DNA from: Halieaceae bacterium
GTDB taxonomy: Bacteria > Pseudomonadota > Gammaproteobacteria > Pseudomonadales > Halieaceae
Assembly: GCA_018657645.1 (NCBI GenBank)
Contig: JABHWT010000281.1
Location: 1 to 34,120, forward strand
Direction of reading: 5' to 3'
Length of the DNA stretch: 34,120 bases
Below, piece after piece: positions 24,737 through 32,914 of this stretch. Every line of letters starts with the position of its first letter. Position 1 is the stretch's first letter. The notes under the pieces are model-generated. The model was not told the origin of the DNA and searched no databases. It worked only from the letters and a program-made list of their open reading frames with translations. Made by a program: the position numbers and the translations under genes.

Positions 24737-26356
24737 ATGAATCGCATTAACCTGCAACAAGAGCGCAACAGAAATCTGGGTAAGATATTGCAGCTACACG
24801 CAGAGTCGATAGGCGACGATCCCTTTTTATTGTCAGACAACGACAGATACTCCTACGCAGAATCTAATGCGACAGTGAACGCATATGCCAATGGCCTCAA
24901 AAAAATGGGCATTGAGGCGGGCAATCGCATTGTTATCTACATGAATAGCTGCGTTGAATTCGTATTCCTGACACTGGCGGCTAATAAACTGGGGGCCGTG
25001 TGGGTGCCCATAAATACCGATTACAAAGGGGATTGGTTGGCCGAGGCAATAAACGACAGCAGAGCGGCTATCCTGATTACCGATACGGACCTGTACCCAC
25101 GTGTGCTGGAAGTAGACAGCAAGGCTCAATATCCACAGCTTATCGTTAAAGACACAGGCTCCGGGAGTATGCCGGGTGACAGCTCTGTTTCTACTATTGC
25201 ACAATTAGGTGATAACCCCACCGATGAGCCAAATCTGGACTTTATTCACTACGGGGACACCTCGGCAATACTGTGGACATCCGGGACAACCGGTAAACCA
25301 AAGGGTGTCATGCAAAGCCACAATGTATGGGTTATTGCAGCGGCAAACAGCAACAAACTCTATGGTACGCAGGATGACGACATTGCCTATAATTTCCTGC
25401 CCCTATACAACTCTGCCTCGTGGGTTGGCAATATTTACCGCACCCTGGTTTCGGGAAATCCATGCGCATTGGATGATGCTTTTTCTGTATCCAGCTTCTG
25501 GGATCGAGTTCGGTTTTACCAGGCTACGCAGACCTTTACTTTAGGTGCAATGCATATGTTTTTGTGGAACGCACCAGAGACCCCTCAGGATGCCGACAAC
25601 ACCCTGCGCGTTGTATCGATGGTACCGATGCCAGATGACATTCTTATGCCATTTATTGAGCGTTTCAACCTCGAGGGAATAATGCAAGGCTATGGTCAAA
25701 GTGAGGTTATGCTCCTGCTAAGCAAACTGGACACGCGCAAGCACCGATGGAAGCCAAATGCACTTGGGCGCCTTTCTACCGATGCCGAGCTGAAGCTTTT
25801 GGATAGCCGAGGCGAAGAGGTCGCACCGGGGCAGGTTGGTGAGTTTTCAATCAAGCCACATGCCCCCTATACAATTTTTAATGGCTATTTTGATAATCCA
25901 GAGGCAACTGCCAATGCCTACAATGGTGAGTGGTTTGGCACGGGGGATCTCGGCATATGCGATGCAGATGGCGATTACTTCTTTGTCGATAGAAAGAAAG
26001 ACTACATAAGACTCAAGGGTCGCAATGTTTCCTCGCTGCAGGTGGAGTCTATTGTAATGAGACACCCCGCGGTACAAGCCGCCGCAGTTTATGGAACTCC
26101 CTCCGACCATCTGGCATCTGAGGATGAAATCAAACTCGATGTTATTCTAAAGCCTGAACAAACAGTCTCTGCAGAAGATCTGGCCAAATTTGTAAACGAA
26201 AATGCGCCTTATTACTGCGTACCCCGCTTTATTGAATTTGTCGGTGAACTTCCGTATACACCTACCAACAAACTGCAAAAATATAAACTGCGGCAGAAGA
26301 AATTATTGGACACTGTATGGGATCGCCTCGACAGTAGTTTCGTGATCAGGCGTTAA
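24737..26356 (+). CDS. AMP-forming acyl-CoA ligase (CaiC/ATP-dependent ligase-like)
   Basis: 539 residues of the ANL superfamily: WTSGTTGKPKGVMQSH (about 180-195), QGYGQSEV, GTGDLG, DRKKDYIRLKGRNVSS and a C-terminal Lys in TPTNKLQKYKLRQ. The sequence around the acyl pocket (NFLPLYNSASWVGNIYRTL) is like carnitine/crotonobetaine-CoA ligase and FadD17-type steroid-acid ligases more than the first ligase, so the two probably activate different acids. ATG 24737 has only a weak RBS. It is followed 40 bases later by the TetR gene. Confidence 0.87.
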   Translation: MNRINLQQERNRNLGKILQLHAESIGDDPFLLSDNDRYSYAESNATVNAYANGLKKMGIEAGNRIVIYMNSCVEFVFLTLAANKLGAVWVPINTDYKGDWLAEAINDSRAAILITDTDLYPRVLEVDSKAQYPQLIVKDTGSGSMPGDSSVSTIAQLGDNPTDEPNLDFIHYGDTSAILWTSGTTGKPKGVMQSHNVWVIAAANSNKLYGTQDDDIAYNFLPLYNSASWVGNIYRTLVSGNPCALDDAFSVSSFWDRVRFYQATQTFTLGAMHMFLWNAPETPQDADNTLRVVSMVPMPDDILMPFIERFNLEGIMQGYGQSEVMLLLSKLDTRKHRWKPNALGRLSTDAELKLLDSRGEEVAPGQVGEFSIKPHAPYTIFNGYFDNPEATANAYNGEWFGTGDLGICDADGDYFFVDRKKDYIRLKGRNVSSLQVESIVMRHPAVQAAAVYGTPSDHLASEDEIKLDVILKPEQTVSAEDLAKFVNENAPYYCVPRFIEFVGELPYTPTNKLQKYKLRQKKLLDTVWDRLDSSFVIRR

Positions 26357-26396
26357 CTGATCCGTCTTTCTCGTCGTAGAAAAAACTGGGTGATAT

Positions 26397-27059
26397 ATGG
26401 CAGAAACAGGCCCCACTTTAACGCGCCGCGAAAGGAAAATAGCAACACAACAGGCCATCCTCGATGCGGCCATCACGGCTTTTGCCAGGCAGGGTTACGA
26501 TGGTACGAATTTTCGTGATATTACTGCGCTAAGTGGAGCCAAGCGTGCACTAATCCTCTACTACTACAAAAACAAAGAGGCACTGTGGAAAAAATCGGTG
26601 CAAACTGTATCGGATAGATTCAGTCATCTGATGTCACAGCAGCTAAAAGAGCGCGAACACAAACTACAGGATGACAGTGACGAGGCACAGGTTCGAATGG
26701 CGCTAAATGCCTTTCTCGACACGCTCGAGCAAGTTCCAGAATTTGGTCAAATTCTACTGCGCGAGGGGACTACCGAAGGGCCGCGCCTGGATTGGCTTGC
26801 CAAACACGCTTCGCCACCCTCTGCCATCGGGTTTCGTTTGAAAAACAAGGAGCTGAACCGCAGGATCAATCGCACTGTGCTTCGCGATATCTTAAGTAGT
26901 ACGCTCATTTCGATAATTACGTTAGCCCCTCTACTTGATGCATCGCTCGCAGCCGCGCTGCGCACAAAAAATGCAGGCATTAACCCGTTGTCAAAGAAAA
27001 GAAAGGCCGAGCTTGTTGAACATATGGTGGCGCTGGCGCTATCGGACCTTACCCAATAA
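26397..27059 (+). CDS. TetR-family transcriptional regulator
   Basis: 220 residues. The N-terminal helix-turn-helix covers about residues 15-60 (ILDAAITAFARQGYDGTNFRDI, then ALILYYYKNKEALW), the standard TetR layout. The C-terminal ligand/dimer domain is helical and has no family I can name. It ends 18 bases from the convergent ACAD gene and is last of the plus-strand run, 40 bases after the second ligase. The best candidate targets are the palindrome at 32753-32776 and the related half-site near 24013-24031, both just after -10 boxes; an acyl-CoA or free acid ligand is the usual case in such loci. Confidence 0.9.
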   Translation: MAETGPTLTRRERKIATQQAILDAAITAFARQGYDGTNFRDITALSGAKRALILYYYKNKEALWKKSVQTVSDRFSHLMSQQLKEREHKLQDDSDEAQVRMALNAFLDTLEQVPEFGQILLREGTTEGPRLDWLAKHASPPSAIGFRLKNKELNRRINRTVLRDILSSTLISIITLAPLLDASLAAALRTKNAGINPLSKKRKAELVEHMVALALSDLTQ

Positions 27060-27077
27060 GCTCGACCTGGGCACTCT

Positions 27078-28265
27078 TTATCTCGAGGGTGGCAATCCAA
27101 TTGCGAACAGGGCAATCAAATCCCGCAATACCTCGTTGGATCCTCCACCGAACGTTAGCAGGCGCATTGTTAAAAAATCTCGCTGTATTCGTCCACGGCT
27201 TGGCGCAAGCTCGTCTGGCGGCTGCAGGCCACCGTGGAGCCCCATCATCTCCATACAGGAACCGGTAACGTCCTGCATTAGCTCGGTGCCAAATACCTTG
27301 GTCATCGATGCCTCTGCCATCGATTCAATGCCCTGGGTGATTTGCCAGGCCACGCGATAATTGAATAGTTTAAGCACCTCCATTCGCATTGTCAGATCGG
27401 CCAGTTTGCTACGCACCCATGGTTTTTCAATGACTTTGCAGCCATCGACGGTATTGTCTTTTGCCCAGGCTGTCATCAGCTCAATGTGACGCCCCGTTTT
27501 AGAGTGCGGTACGAGCCCGACACGCTCCATAGCCAGTTGCGAATTAATGTAGCTCCAACCTCTGTTTTCCTCGCCAATGAGGCAATCTACCGGAACCCTG
27601 ACATCGTCATAAAAAGTGGCATTGGACCGGAATCCACCCATCGCGTTAATCGGGTTGACCGTGATGCCGGGGCTATTAATATCAACCATGAAGATTGATA
27701 TTCCCTTGTGTTTTTTTACATCTGGATCCGTTCTCGCCGCCAGCCAGATATAGTCGCAGTGGTGCGCCAAACTGGTAAAGACCTTCTGCCCGTTGATAAT
27801 GTAGTGATCGCCATCTCTTACCGCTCTGGTCTGAAGAGACGCCAGATCTGTGCCTGATGCAGGCTCGGTGTAACCTATAGCGATATTGAGCTCACCGGTC
27901 AAAATCGGCGGTAGAAATCTCTGCCTTTGATCGTCCGTCCCATGCTTCATCAATGTCGGCCCAACGGTATTCAAAGCCAACATGGGTAACGGGAGGCCGT
28001 AGTACCCCATCACCGTGTCGAAAAACACATACTGATCGATCGCACTACGCCCCTGACCACCATACTCAGCAGGCCAACCCAAGCCCAACCAACCATCCTT
28101 GCCCATCTGTCTGAGTAGTGCATTGTAGTGAGGGGGCGTGTCCGGTCCTCCACCCTCCGGGCAGATAAGCAATTCCGCCTCCAGCTCGGGCGTCAGCCGC
28201 TGTTGCAGGTAATCGGTGATCTCCCTGTGCAAGCGGTGCTGATCAGCTGTCAGCTCAAAATTCAT
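27078..28265 (-). CDS. Acyl-CoA dehydrogenase, large catalytic subunit (ChsE/FadE26-28-like)
   Basis: 395 residues. ACAD loops GYTEPASGTDL (131-141) and VFTSLAHHCDYIWLAARTD, and C-terminal FGGGSNEVLRDLIALFAIG. Glu247 (AMERVG) is at the IVD/LCAD-type catalytic position; the same number is reported for mycobacterial ChsE4 (from memory). The adjacent upstream gene encodes a small ACAD lacking this Glu. Last gene of the minus-strand aldolytic module. ATG 28265 is preceded by TGAGG. The neighbours (MaoC, DUF35, Ltp-like) point to a branched or ring-attached acyl-CoA substrate. Confidence 0.92.
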   Translation of the reverse strand: MNFELTADQHRLHREITDYLQQRLTPELEAELLICPEGGGPDTPPHYNALLRQMGKDGWLGLGWPAEYGGQGRSAIDQYVFFDTVMGYYGLPLPMLALNTVGPTLMKHGTDDQRQRFLPPILTGELNIAIGYTEPASGTDLASLQTRAVRDGDHYIINGQKVFTSLAHHCDYIWLAARTDPDVKKHKGISIFMVDINSPGITVNPINAMGGFRSNATFYDDVRVPVDCLIGEENRGWSYINSQLAMERVGLVPHSKTGRHIELMTAWAKDNTVDGCKVIEKPWVRSKLADLTMRMEVLKLFNYRVAWQITQGIESMAEASMTKVFGTELMQDVTGSCMEMMGLHGGLQPPDELAPSRGRIQRDFLTMRLLTFGGGSNEVLRDLIALFAIGLPPSR

Positions 28266-28293
28266 TTACAAAACCTCATGTGTCCCAACTGTC

Positions 28294-29418
28294 TTATAGC
28301 AAATCACCAAGTCGCTGGAGCTGCACGCGAGCTGACCCAAACTTCAATTCCAGGGCCTTCGCTCTGCGGAAATAAAAATGCAGGTCGCTCGCCATATCCA
28401 CACCCACGCCACCATGCAGTTGGTGGGTCACTGCCGATGCCTTTTGACAGGCATCGCTGGTGAACGCTTTGGCGATGGCGACCTCCTTCGAACAGGGCTC
28501 ATCGCGAGCTAGCAAAGACAGGGCCTGGTAGGTTGTCCACCTGGCACCCTGTATCATCGTGTACATATCGGACATCTGATGTTGCACGGCCTGGAAAGAC
28601 CCAATTGGGCGAGAAAACTGCTCCCTCTGCTTTACATAGTCTGCTGTTTTCTGAAGCTGATACTCCGCTCCGCCAAGCATATCGGCACAGGCCAACACAC
28701 TGGCTTTTTGAAAGACAGAACTCACTATCTTCAGCCCCTGATGAATTGTTCCGACAATACAGCTGGCCGGGACTATGACTTCATTGAGCTCGAGCCGGTA
28801 CTGCTTGTCAGGGGCAATGGTTTCAATCGCTGTTAAGCTAATCCCGGGGGTACCTGCATTCACCAAAAACAGGGTACATCCACCCTCACTACCGGCGGCG
28901 CCCCCGGAACGTGCCAGAATAAGCAGGTAGCCTGCAATGTCAGCATAGGGCACAAATTGCTTAATGCCGTCGATAACGTAGTCATTACCCCGAGCTACAG
29001 CCTTGGTTGAAATATACTTCGGTTCATTGGACACCTCTGGTTCCTCGATGGCAGGACTCAGAATCATATCTCCCGCGGCGATAGCCGAAAGCAGTTCCAT
29101 TTTCTGCGAATGATTGCCCGCCGCATCCAGCAGCGTCGACGCAATCACTACCGGAAATAGTGGGCTGTCAAAAGCGGAGCGGCCCATCTCTTCAAGTAGA
29201 ATTGCAACTTCAACGAGACCCAATCCAACGCCGCCGTACTGCTCTGGAATGTTGATTCCGGGCCAGCCCAGTTCAGCCATTTTTTTCCAAAGCACAGGGG
29301 AAAACCCCGAGTCGCTCTTTTCAAGATCTCTGATGCACTGTGAGCCGCACTCCGCCTCCAGAAACTTGCGGCACAGGTCCTTCAATATTTGCTGCTCGCT
29401 GGTATAGTTAAAATCCAT
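28294..29418 (-). CDS. Acyl-CoA dehydrogenase, small subunit
   Basis: 374 residues. N-terminal helical domain (EQQILKDLCRKFLEAECG), shortened middle domain, KQREQFSRPIGSFQAVQH and C-terminal HGGVGVDMASDLHFYFRRA. No catalytic Glu at either position, as in the silent subunits of alpha2beta2 ACADs. The gap to the large-subunit gene is 28 bases, and 9 bases separate it from the DUF35 gene upstream, so it is one transcript. Confidence 0.9.
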   Translation of the reverse strand: MDFNYTSEQQILKDLCRKFLEAECGSQCIRDLEKSDSGFSPVLWKKMAELGWPGINIPEQYGGVGLGLVEVAILLEEMGRSAFDSPLFPVVIASTLLDAAGNHSQKMELLSAIAAGDMILSPAIEEPEVSNEPKYISTKAVARGNDYVIDGIKQFVPYADIAGYLLILARSGGAAGSEGGCTLFLVNAGTPGISLTAIETIAPDKQYRLELNEVIVPASCIVGTIHQGLKIVSSVFQKASVLACADMLGGAEYQLQKTADYVKQREQFSRPIGSFQAVQHQMSDMYTMIQGARWTTYQALSLLARDEPCSKEVAIAKAFTSDACQKASAVTHQLHGGVGVDMASDLHFYFRRAKALELKFGSARVQLQRLGDLL

Positions 29419-29427
29419 ACTACAGCC

Positions 29428-29859
29428 CTATTCCACCTTTTTAAAAAATGGAAGTGCCCACTCCTCGGTAACCTCTTTGAAACACAACTCCACAGGCATA
29501 TCAAAATCGATCTCGTCCGGATTGCAGTCCACCATGTTTGACACTATTCGCACCCCTTCCTCATTGTCCATTTCGATGAGAACAACCTCAAAGGGCACTC
29601 TGAACGCCGGGTGTACTTCCTGACGTAAAACCGTCCAGCTGTATACACGCCCCTTGCCACTGGATTCAACCCACACCCAATTCTGAGCCTTACAGTTTGG
29701 ACACATGACCCGCGGGGGATGGCTAAACGTTTCACATTCACCACATTTTTGAAACACCAGTTTACGTTGCTTGATTCCCTCCCAGTAGCCATCCTCAAAC
29801 GACTCCCATACGGGGTTATAAAAGTGCTGCATATATTTTGGATTGTATTCAACGGACAT
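29428..29859 (-). CDS. DUF35 Zn-ribbon/OB-fold protein, partner of the thiolase-fold lyase
   Basis: 143 residues. The rubredoxin-like zinc ribbon has C39, C42, C53 and C56 (CGEC...CPNC), followed by an OB-fold with GKGRVYSWTVLRQ and FEVVLIEMDNEEGVRIVSN. An N-terminal helix (VWESFEDGYWEGIKQRKL) is typical. In actinobacteria the DUF35 domain of ChsH2 binds and activates the aldolase Ltp2; here it is a separate protein, 4 bases downstream of the Ltp-like gene, supporting the same partnership. AAGGGG stands before ATG 29859, within the end of the previous gene. Confidence 0.92.
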   Translation of the reverse strand: MSVEYNPKYMQHFYNPVWESFEDGYWEGIKQRKLVFQKCGECETFSHPPRVMCPNCKAQNWVWVESSGKGRVYSWTVLRQEVHPAFRVPFEVVLIEMDNEEGVRIVSNMVDCNPDEIDFDMPVELCFKEVTEEWALPFFKKVE

Positions 29860-29863
29860 TTAC

Positions 29864-31039
29864 TCAATCCCCTTTAGTTAATATTAATGCGCTAGTGGGA
29901 ACGCCAAGACCGCCCGTGACAAGCACATTCTTTGCATTATCTACCTGCGAGGTAGAGGTGCCACGTATCTGCCTGACACCCTCGGCTATCAAGTTCATTC
30001 CGTGAATATATGCCTCCGATAATTGCCCTCCAGAGGTGTTGACAGGCAACTCTCCGCCCAGACGGATACGATCGCCTCCCTCACAAAATGCACCGCCCTC
30101 TCCATACTCACAGAACCCATATGCTTCGAGCTGCATCGGAACCGTAGCGGTAAAAGCATCGTACAATTGAGCCACATCAATGTCTTTCGGCGTCATTTGA
30201 GCCATTTTGAAAACGTCTTTACCTGCTTCAATACACTCGGGCAAGCCGATATTTTTGCGGTAATAGGAGGTCATGCTATGCGCGTCATAAGACGTTCCCC
30301 AACCAACACCCGAGACAAAGGCGGGCTTTTGCTTGAGCTCCATCGCCCTCTCAGGCGTTGTTACAATCAAGGCGACAGAGCCATCATTTTCGAGGCAGGT
30401 ATCGTGTAAGGTGAAAGGGTCACTTGCCACCGGGGAAAACATATATTCTTCAATAGTCAGCGGTCGACCATAGAACATCGCCCTTGGGTTTCTCAGGGCA
30501 TTCTCCCTTTGCACTAACGCGACCTGACCGAGTTGCTCCCGGGTTGCCCCCGTTTCATGCATCCAGCGTTTGGCAAACATAGCGACCCAGGAAGTCGGGC
30601 TGGCAAAACCAAACGGCATGTAGTAGCTGTATCGATACTCGGCTGGAATCGCTGTAGGGCGACCGTAGCGAACCGTGCCGCTGGCAGGTTTTAGCGAGCG
30701 ATAGCACACGACGTAGTTCGCCACACCGGATGAGACCGCCATAGCGGCATGTGCGACCGTTCCGCAGCTGGCTCCACCACCCCACGGGGTTTGTCCCATA
30801 TATTTCAAATTGGGAATGCCCATACTGCGAGCAACGTCAATATCCGGCGCCATTTCAGCGGCATAAATCCCCGCCGTACCGTAACTCGACATTCCATCTA
30901 TTTGATTTATTTCCAGACCGGCATCATCACAGGCAGCCGTTATTGCATCCACCGCCAGATGAATTTCACTACGCCCGGCATTCCTGGTGAATTCCGTCGA
31001 ACCAATACCTACTACGCACGCTTTGTTCCTCAGTGTCAT
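29864..31039 (-). CDS. Thiolase-fold Ltp2-like aldolase (SCP-x thiolase family)
   Basis: 391 residues of SCP2/SCP-x thiolase-like fold. Two tyrosines, Y293 (QLYDAFT) and Y344 (SEAYIHG), fall almost exactly where Ltp2 has its catalytic pair Tyr294/Tyr344 (from memory of the Thermomonospora curvata enzyme). The C-terminal CxG cysteine of true thiolases is replaced (VTGGLG), while a Cys at 92 (GGASCGT) remains near the nucleophile position. Inference: retro-aldol cleavage of a beta-hydroxyacyl-CoA to a ketone and a short acyl-CoA, with the DUF35 protein. AGGAG precedes ATG 31039. True thiolysis is the alternative. Confidence 0.87.
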   Translation of the reverse strand: MTLRNKACVVGIGSTEFTRNAGRSEIHLAVDAITAACDDAGLEINQIDGMSSYGTAGIYAAEMAPDIDVARSMGIPNLKYMGQTPWGGGASCGTVAHAAMAVSSGVANYVVCYRSLKPASGTVRYGRPTAIPAEYRYSYYMPFGFASPTSWVAMFAKRWMHETGATREQLGQVALVQRENALRNPRAMFYGRPLTIEEYMFSPVASDPFTLHDTCLENDGSVALIVTTPERAMELKQKPAFVSGVGWGTSYDAHSMTSYYRKNIGLPECIEAGKDVFKMAQMTPKDIDVAQLYDAFTATVPMQLEAYGFCEYGEGGAFCEGGDRIRLGGELPVNTSGGQLSEAYIHGMNLIAEGVRQIRGTSTSQVDNAKNVLVTGGLGVPTSALILTKGD

Positions 31040-31057
31040 ACCACTACTCTCCTTACA

Positions 31058-31498
31058 TTAGCCTTTTTTCGGCAGTGACATGATCGCTGTGCCCGCAGCG
31101 TGTGGCCCCATTTGATTATCACCGGCAAAGCCAAGCTCTATCAGATGTTCGCCCCCCTCTTCCCACTTGCGGGTAATTCTGGCATTCATCGCCATATTGT
31201 CGTTGGGGAAATTGGGAACCGAGAGTTTGATAGAGATCTCTTTTATCCTGGCGCCGGGGCCAGCCCATTGCTCCAGATAGGTGGAAATCAACCCGTTGGA
31301 GGTCAGGATATTCATAAACACATCCGGAGCCCCCTTGGACTGGGCAAAGTCCCTGTCGTGATGCACTGGCATAAAATCATGCGTCGCCCAAGTTGCCCCC
31401 ATGGCAATGGTAGTCGTGTCAATCTTCCTGTTTTTCTCGGGTAGATCCTGCTTTATTTCTACATCGTCCCAGTATACGTTCTGCGCTGCCTGATCCAT
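31058..31498 (-). CDS. MaoC-like hot-dog enoyl-CoA hydratase
   Basis: 146 residues from ATG 31498 (AGAGGAA in front); an ATG at 31519 would add seven residues and lies closer to the previous gene. Single hot-dog domain. HDFMPVHHD gives D41 and H46, the Asp-x4-His dyad of R-hydratases and of ChsH1. Known of the family: adds water to 2-enoyl-CoA. The small size implies dimerisation with another hot-dog protein, two of which are encoded directly upstream. Confidence 0.88.
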   Translation of the reverse strand: MDQAAQNVYWDDVEIKQDLPEKNRKIDTTTIAMGATWATHDFMPVHHDRDFAQSKGAPDVFMNILTSNGLISTYLEQWAGPGARIKEISIKLSVPNFPNDNMAMNARITRKWEEGGEHLIELGFAGDNQMGPHAAGTAIMSLPKKG

Positions 31499-31552
31499 CT
31501 TATGATTCCTCTTTAACATTCATAGTGCCAACCGATCACATCTAATTACGCC

Positions 31553-32107
31553 TCAACCGGCATAGAGTCTTCTTGTAACCATGGGGGGTCTGTAAACCAG
31601 CACATCAAACGATTGCTTGCAGAGCAGCTCATCGTGCTGGTTGTAAAATTGGTATAACATGGTGTATTTGCGACCGACTCCCTGGCGCGACAAATGGTCA
31701 TAAGTAGAGAACTTTGCCATCTGTAGTGTCCAGAACACTTCATCGCCTACCTTTATGCTCTTGAAATGCTGCTGCGTTTGCGCAGTGGCCATAACACCGG
31801 TATAGCCCTCTTCTTCAATAATCACGTTTACCTGATTATTGGGATCCGTCGGGTATTGAAACTTACCTTCCACAAACTGCTCCAGACAGGGCCTCAGGGA
31901 ACCCAGGCAGAAAACGTGCACCATTGCCGATGGAGCCAAAAGCCCTTTGTGCTCCGTTGTCTTAGCGTACTCCTCGTCTGTGTAGATAGGGTTAGTGTCC
32001 TGCATGTACTGGCACCAGTGGTCCACATCCGTGTCGCTAACGACATCGTGTGGAGGGTGTCTGGGGCTGTCCACGCCGATCAAATGCTCAACTTTCGAAT
32101 AGTCCAT
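31553..32107 (-). CDS. FAS1-like (MaoC N-type) hot-dog protein, non-catalytic partner candidate
   Basis: 184 residues from ATG 32107, chosen because AAGGAAG precedes it and MDYSKVEHLIG matches the start of the next paralogue (MDLSKMKELVG); an upstream ATG at 32167 is less likely. Hot-dog fold with DVDHWCQYMQDTNPIYTDEEYA, in which Tyr stands where hydratases have the catalytic His, and VFWTLQMAKFST. It is probably a substrate-binding half for the MaoC hydratase, as the MaoC half of ChsH2 is for ChsH1 (inference). Confidence 0.82.
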   Translation of the reverse strand: MDYSKVEHLIGVDSPRHPPHDVVSDTDVDHWCQYMQDTNPIYTDEEYAKTTEHKGLLAPSAMVHVFCLGSLRPCLEQFVEGKFQYPTDPNNQVNVIIEEEGYTGVMATAQTQQHFKSIKVGDEVFWTLQMAKFSTYDHLSRQGVGRKYTMLYQFYNQHDELLCKQSFDVLVYRPPMVTRRLYAG

Positions 32108-32187
32108 GGTAGCTTCCTTGGGACTGTCGAAGCGCAGGATACCGTAGTCATTTCTCATCTTGATCAATCCCTCTGATACGATAAAAA

Positions 32188-32688
32188 TCAGTGTTGTAAT
32201 TGAATGCTCTTCATTTGAGCCACAGTGTATTTCTGTTGACTGACCACATTTCCATCCTGGTTGGTGAACGTGTAATCAAGGTCAATCCGATAGCCTGCAC
32301 CCAAAGACGTTTCCACCTCGGCAGATGACAAACCGGCCAAAGTAACGGTATAACTCAGTCGGTCGCCAATATTTACCGGGAGCAGAAACTTCTGCTCCAG
32401 TGCTATACCCAACCCTACCTTATAACCGGCGCTTTCCAGTTCCTCGATCACAAGCTCGTGGGGCTCTGTAGGTGGACGGGGTTGCGCACTCCACAAGGGC
32501 GGCATAGTCCAGGCCATTAACATAGCGTTGGGCGCTGTTGTCACGCTGTCACCGAATTCCTTGTAGTTGCGGTCATCCTCTTTAATCACCTCACACCAAT
32601 GTCGAACATCCGATATGCTTATATTGTGGCGCAATGTCGTACTGCTAGATTCCTGCCCAACAAGTTCTTTCATCTTCGAAAGATCCAT
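32188..32688 (-). CDS. FAS1-like (MaoC N-type) hot-dog protein, paralogue of the next gene
   Basis: 166 residues. MDLSKMKELVG and DVRHWCEVIKEDDRNY align with the 31553-32107 protein (DVDHWCQYMQDTNPIY), so the two are tandem duplicates. The NPxH active-site motif is changed to RNYK, so it is almost surely not catalytic alone. First gene of the minus-strand module, with GGGAG before ATG 32688 and the promoter/palindrome at 32753-32805 upstream. Confidence 0.8.
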   Translation of the reverse strand: MDLSKMKELVGQESSSTTLRHNISISDVRHWCEVIKEDDRNYKEFGDSVTTAPNAMLMAWTMPPLWSAQPRPPTEPHELVIEELESAGYKVGLGIALEQKFLLPVNIGDRLSYTVTLAGLSSAEVETSLGAGYRIDLDYTFTNQDGNVVSQQKYTVAQMKSIQLQH

Positions 32689-32752
32689 TACCTGACTCCC
32701 ATTTCTATGAGTAAAACGACTTGCACCAGATTCGACCAGGGCTTACAAATAT

Positions 32753-32776
32753 TTCACTAACTTATATGTCAGTCAA
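32753..32776 (-). promoter_or_regulatory. 24-bp imperfect palindrome, candidate TetR operator
   Basis: Minus strand TTGACTGACATATAAGTT then AGTGAA; 18 of 24 positions are symmetrical (pattern TnACTnACnTATAnGTnAGTnA). It begins right after the -10 box, over the expected transcription start, where a TetR dimer would block initiation. Confidence 0.6.
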
Positions 32777-32805
32777 ATGATATAGAGCGGGTTAATAGCT
32801 GTCAA
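32777..32805 (-). promoter_or_regulatory. Strong sigma70-type promoter of the aldolytic module
   Basis: On the minus strand TTGACA (perfect -35), 17-base spacer, TATCAT. It lies 89 bases upstream of the first FAS1-like gene; all seven genes to 27078 follow in the same direction with gaps of 4 to 80 bases. Confidence 0.75.
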
Positions 32806-32914
32806 CAAAAGCAGTTTGTTTTGGGCTCGGAGCACGCCGGGTTTCCGAAACAAAAGGCACAGGTTATGAGCTAAAGGCATTGTGTGAAGTTATAGAGGAC
32901 CGACACGGTCTGGT

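Noticed and set aside
9785-32688. A full steroid-degradation cluster
   Set aside because: Parts resemble ChsE/ChsH/Ltp2 and IpdB, but no ring-degradation genes (KstD, KshA, HsaC-type) are present, so the substrate is left open.
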